Assembly (NCBI GenBank): GCA_023667845.1
Contig: JAMPIU010000143.1
Coordinates: 64,574-128,573 of the forward strand
DNA: 64,000 nt
Direction of reading: 5' to 3'
DNA from: Dehalobacter sp.
GTDB lineage: Bacteria > Bacillota > Desulfitobacteriia > Desulfitobacteriales > Syntrophobotulaceae
Of this stretch, positions 60,661 through 64,000 are shown piece after piece. Position 1 is the stretch's first letter. Every line of letters begins with the position of its first letter. A program made the translations under genes and the position numbers. The notes beneath the pieces were generated by a model, which was given only the letters and a program-made list of their open reading frames with translations, was not told the DNA's origin and did no database searches.

Positions 60661-60830
60661 AAAGAAAACTTGGCTGGTGCCAAGTCTTTGGCGGTCGCTT
60701 CTTGCCATCCTTGGCATCGCGACACTAAGCCATCCGTGGCTGTCGGCAGCATTAGCTGCACTTAGATGTAACAGAAAGTATGTATACATTCTGTCATACT
60801 AAAGAAAACTTGGCTGCCACCAAGCCTTTT
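60660..60830 (+). repeat. Structured valS leader with a duplicated 17-bp motif
   Basis: TAAAGAAAACTTGGCTG occurs at 60660-60676 and again at 60800-60816, each followed by a CCAAG complement to give a hairpin. Between them are perfect small hairpins TGCCA-TCCT-TGGCA (60703-60716, enclosed by GTCGC/GCGAC), AGCCA-TCCG-TGGCT (60728-60741) and GCAGC-ATTA-GCTGC (60746-60759). No T-box consensus is seen. The remaining parts of 60404-61002 hold no gene. Confidence 0.7.
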
Positions 60831-61002
60831 GTTGTTAGCGGCAGTATAGAATTTAGAGTGGAATTGGCAGAGGGGCTGAAAGATTTCCCGATTCATTGCC
60901 GGCTGGAACTGTACAATCGTATAATATTCCGGTATGAAGTATTTATGTGAGTCTTTCGTCCTTTGGGCCGGAAGATTTTTTTGGTTCGAAAGGAGCCTTT
61001 TT

Positions 61003-63678
61003 ATGAGTGAGGATCAACAGATGGCCAAAATATATGATCCTGGCCAGGTAGAGGAAAAATGGTATCAGTATTGGGAACAGAACGGATTTTTTACGCCAAA
61101 AGTTGAACCGGAGCAGAAACCTTTCAGCATTGTGATGCCGCCGCCGAACGTAACCGGGTCTTTGCATCTCGGACACGCGATGGATAACACGCTGCAGGAT
61201 ATTCTGGCCCGTTATAAAAGAATGCAGGGATATAATACGTTATGGCTTCCCGGGACAGACCACGCGGGCATTGCCACCCAGGCCAAAGTTGAGGAACAGT
61301 TGGCCAAAGAAGGAACGAACAGACACGAACTTGGAAGAGAAAAATTTCTGGAAAGAGTCTGGGCCTGGAAGGAACAGTATGGTGGTACAATTACCCGTCA
61401 GCTGCGCAAACTAGGTGCTTCCTGTGATTGGTCACGGGAACGGTTTACCATGGACGAAGGATGTTCCAAGGCTGTAAGAGAAGTCTTTGTCAACCTTTAC
61501 AACAAAGGCCTGATTTATAGAGGGAACTATATTGTTAACTGGTGCTCCAAGTGCCATACGACCATTTCGGATATTGAAGTCGAGCATAATGAACGGGAAG
61601 GAAACCTGTGGCATATTCGTTATCCGGCAGCGGATGGCGGGGAAGGCGTTGTTGTGGCGACGACCCGTCCGGAAACGATGCTCGGAGACGTGGCGGTTGC
61701 CGTCCACCCTGAGGATGAACGGTACCGGCATCTTGCAGGAAAGAATGTAATCCTTCCTTTAGTGAAAAGAAAGATTCCGGTGATTACCGATGAATATGTC
61801 GAGAAGGAATTTGGCACCGGCGCGGTCAAAATTACGCCTGCGCATGACCCAAATGACTTTGAGATGGGGCTCCGCCATAATCTGGAGCAGATTAATATCA
61901 TGAACAGCGATGCCACCATCAACGAAAATGGCGGCAAATACCAGGGACTGGATCGATACGAAGCACGCCGCCGGATTGTCAAAGATCTGGAAGAGCTTGG
62001 CCTTTTGGTTAAGATAGAACCGCATACCCATGCAGTGGGGGAGTGTTACCGCTGTTCCACAGTGGTTGAGCCCCGGGTTAGCAGGCAGTGGTTTGTCAAA
62101 ATGAAGCCTTTAGCTGAACCGGCAATCAAAGTCGTGCAGGATGGCGATCTACAGTTTGTGCCCGACCGTTTTGCCAGGATCTATACAGGCTGGCTGGAAA
62201 ATATCCGGGATTGGTGTATATCGCGGCAGCTCTGGTGGGGTCATCGTATTCCGGTTTGGTATTGTCAGGATTGCGGAGCTGAAGTTTGCGTGAAAGAGGA
62301 TCCGGCGGCATGTCCGAAATGCGGAAGCCATCACCTGCAGCAGGATCCCGATGTTCTGGATACGTGGTTTTCTTCAGCACTCTGGCCATTCTCAACCATG
62401 GGATGGCCCGAAAATACCGCTGAACTGAAACAGTTTTATCCGACGAGTGTTCTGGTTACCGGCAGGGATATTATTTTCTTCTGGGTAGCCCGGATGATTT
62501 TTATGGGACTGGAATTCCGGGAAGATGTTCCGTTCCACAAGGTGATGATTCACGGGTTGATTCTTGACCCGCAGGGGCGCAAGATGAGCAAATCACTTGG
62601 CAACGGTGTCGATCCGATCGAAGTCATTAATCAATATGGCGCGGACACCCTGAGGTTTATGCTGATCACCGGCAACACACCGGGTAATGATCTGAGATTC
62701 CATTTTGAAAAATTAGAGTCCACCAGAAACTTTTTGAATAAAATCTGGAATGCCTCCCGTTTTGTGCTGATGAATCTGGAGGACTACCAATCGGAAGCTA
62801 AGGAACAGCCTGCCGGACCGTACGCTGCTGAGCTTACCCTGGCAGACAAATGGATCCTGTCACGCTATGAAGATACGGTTCAGAATGTCACGGCCGCTTT
62901 AGAGCGCTTTGACCTTGGGGAAGCCGGCAGACTACTCTATGAATTTATCTGGAATGAATATTGTGACTGGTACATCGAGCTGACTAAAAAACGACTTTAT
63001 ATGAAAGAAAACCAGTCTGAACGCCAGACCGCCCAGCGCATTCTCTTTGAAGTGCTGGAAGGTACAATGAGACTGATTCACCCGTTTATGCCGTTCTTAA
63101 CTGAGGAGATCTGGCAGCATCTGCCCATCAAAGGAAAGACGATTATGCTCAGCTCCTGGCCGCAGGTTGAAGGATATCGCAACGAGCAGGTTGAAAAAGA
63201 TATGAATGTCCTGATGGATATTATCCGGGCAGTGCGCAATATCCGGGCGGAGATGGGTGTCGCTCCGGGCCGCAGGGCAGATATCCTGCTCGTAGCTCCC
63301 GAAAAAGATATGCTCTCGGTTCTACAAAGCGGTCTTGCGGATATCCGGCAGCTTGCAGTTGCGGAAAACATCACAATTTTACAGCAGATGGAGAATAAGC
63401 CGCCGCAGTCTGCCAGTACGGTTCTTACTGGTGTTACCGTTTATATACCACTGAAAGGGCTGCTTGATTTGGACAAAGAAGTGGCCAAGGTCCGCAAGGA
63501 AATCGAAAATATGATCAAGGAACAGAAAAGGCTGGAAGACAAGCTCGGCAACCCAGGGTTTACCTCGAAAGCGCCGGAAGAGGTTGTTCAAAAGGAAAAA
63601 GAGAAACTGGATGATATCATGGTCAGAATGCGTTCTCTAAAACTCAGATTATCCGATTTAAGCGAAGAGCTTGAATAA
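61003..63678 (+). CDS. valS: Valyl-tRNA synthetase
   Basis: An 891-residue class Ia synthetase that charges tRNA-Val. The HIGH motif appears as HLGH (55-58), KMSKS in [14 protein letters not shown], the editing domain lies at about 195-345, with [20 protein letters not shown], a CxxC pair region ([20 protein letters not shown]) forms a zinc-like insertion, and the C-terminal coiled-coil arm is [23 protein letters not shown] 61003 follows AAAGGAG and fits the family N-terminus. A 69-base in-frame extension upstream is not conserved in character. It is followed by folC after 21 bases. Confidence 0.96.
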   Translation: MSEDQQMAKIYDPGQVEEKWYQYWEQNGFFTPKVEPEQKPFSIVMPPPNVTGSLHLGHAMDNTLQDILARYKRMQGYNTLWLPGTDHAGIATQAKVEEQLAKEGTNRHELGREKFLERVWAWKEQYGGTITRQLRKLGASCDWSRERFTMDEGCSKAVREVFVNLYNKGLIYRGNYIVNWCSKCHTTISDIEVEHNEREGNLWHIRYPAADGGEGVVVATTRPETMLGDVAVAVHPEDERYRHLAGKNVILPLVKRKIPVITDEYVEKEFGTGAVKITPAHDPNDFEMGLRHNLEQINIMNSDATINENGGKYQGLDRYEARRRIVKDLEELGLLVKIEPHTHAVGECYRCSTVVEPRVSRQWFVKMKPLAEPAIKVVQDGDLQFVPDRFARIYTGWLENIRDWCISRQLWWGHRIPVWYCQDCGAEVCVKEDPAACPKCGSHHLQQDPDVLDTWFSSALWPFSTMGWPENTAELKQFYPTSVLVTGRDIIFFWVARMIFMGLEFREDVPFHKVMIHGLILDPQGRKMSKSLGNGVDPIEVINQYGADTLRFMLITGNTPGNDLRFHFEKLESTRNFLNKIWNASRFVLMNLEDYQSEAKEQPAGPYAAELTLADKWILSRYEDTVQNVTAALERFDLGEAGRLLYEFIWNEYCDWYIELTKKRLYMKENQSERQTAQRILFEVLEGTMRLIHPFMPFLTEEIWQHLPIKGKTIMLSSWPQVEGYRNEQVEKDMNVLMDIIRAVRNIRAEMGVAPGRRADILLVAPEKDMLSVLQSGLADIRQLAVAENITILQQMENKPPQSASTVLTGVTVYIPLKGLLDLDKEVAKVRKEIENMIKEQKRLEDKLGNPGFTSKAPEEVVQKEKEKLDDIMVRMRSLKLRLSDLSEELE

Positions 63679-63699
63679 ATCTGCAAAGGATTAAGGATA

Positions 63700-64000
63700 A
63701 TGACGGAATACGAAAAGACATTGGAATATATTAAGAATCTGACGAAGTTCGGCATTAACCTCGGACTGGAGCGGATCAAGGCTTTGCTGGATCGTCTGGA
63801 CCACCCGGAAAAGAAATTGAAAGTGATTCATATCGGCGGCACCAACGGGAAGGGATCGACGACGGCAATGCTTCAGTCGATTATGAAGCAGGCCGGTTAT
63901 CGCGCGGGAATGTTTACATCCCCCCACCTTCATGATTTCCGGGAAAGAATCACGATCAACGGAGAGATGATCTCGCCGGAAGATGTGGTTTCAGGGATCA
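63700..64000 (+). CDS. folC: Folylpolyglutamate/dihydrofolate synthase, N-terminal part
   Basis: The frame is open from ATG 63700 to the window edge (100 residues seen). It starts TEYEKTLEYIKNLTKFGINL, then LERIKALLDRL, VIHIGGTNGKGSTTAMLQSI with the ATP-binding P-loop, and MFTSPHLHDFRERITING, all typical of FolC. It adds glutamate to folate in the cytoplasm. AAGGATA precedes the ATG. The valS-folC order is common in Firmicutes. The gene continues to the right of the window. Confidence 0.93.
   Translation, partial: MTEYEKTLEYIKNLTKFGINLGLERIKALLDRLDHPEKKLKVIHIGGTNGKGSTTAMLQSIMKQAGYRAGMFTSPHLHDFRERITINGEMISPEDVVSGI

Noticed and set aside
60840-60990. Possible T-box (AGAGTGGAATTGGC) before valS
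   Set aside because: Only a partial match to AGGGTGGnACCGCG, no terminator/antiterminator hairpin follows it, and no clear specifier stem was seen.

Overview
The window looks like a chromosomal segment from a spore-forming, anaerobic, low-to-mid G+C Firmicute of the Peptococcaceae/Desulfitobacteriaceae type (Desulfitobacterium, Dehalobacter and Desulfosporosinus relatives). The reasons are sporulation and germination genes (spoIIR, a ytvI-like gene, a SleB-type hydrolase, a GerMN lipoprotein, the lonB-lonA pair), two-subunit class I fumarase, an RND pump in a Firmicute background, and a corrinoid salvage operon with CbiZ. The genus is an inference; no 16S rRNA gene is present.

Layout. 1-4.9 kb: a surface-protein region with a partial FN3 protein, a CWB2/FN3 wall-binding protein, and a secreted DUF5667-type protein behind a cyclic-di-GMP-I riboswitch and terminator. 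5.1-6.6 kb: an accessory patch with tandem hairpins, a frame-broken DUF3102 gene and a coiled-coil gene built from 21-bp repeats. 6.7-12.2 kb: an RND efflux operon and its TetR regulator, with a palindromic operator at the promoter. 12.2-28.7 kb: mostly chromosomal genes (AI-2E/YtvI-like protein, S41 peptidase, SleB-like hydrolase, a group of unknown proteins, ZIP transporter, spoIIR, LytTR regulator, GerMN lipoprotein, MarR, fumarase, O-methyltransferase, rph, rdgB).

28.7-33 kb: tRNA-Pro, tRNA-Arg and tRNA-His, followed by a 3.8-kb segment flanked by direct repeats of the tRNA-His 3' half. It carries a compact selenium/sulfur trafficking module (cysteine desulfurase, YedE transporter, TusA-like protein, DUF3343 protein) and no integrase. 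A second CWB2/FN3 protein follows. 36-42.5 kb: an IclR regulator with two operator-like palindromes before an unknown gene, tRNA-Gln and tRNA-Leu, a UgtP/MGDG-type glycosyltransferase, tig and clpX. 42.6-47.4 kb (minus strand): btuF-btuC-btuD-cbiZ, headed by a cobalamin riboswitch and terminator, for corrinoid uptake and salvage. 47.4-64 kb: an SPFH protein with a small ribbon-helix-helix gene, lonB, lon, engB, a CaCA antiporter, a three-gene lipid-linked sugar cassette, RNase J, valS with an unusual structured leader, and the start of folC.

Non-coding structure is rich. A family of small terminal-inverted-repeat elements ends in CTAGTACC-type sequence and supplies stop codons to neighbouring genes. 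A recurrent short hairpin (core GCCATCCATGGC) is scattered in intergenic DNA. There is a perfect 24-bp-stem palindrome behind clpX, and a terminator-like hairpin that occludes the ribosome binding site of the SleB-like gene. No single wholly new multi-gene system is proven. The best candidates for new biology are the integrase-less tRNA-His/selenium island, the valS leader, the CTAG element family, the paired unknown membrane proteins with a Gln-rich partner, and a CTP-type peptidase lacking its catalytic lysine.
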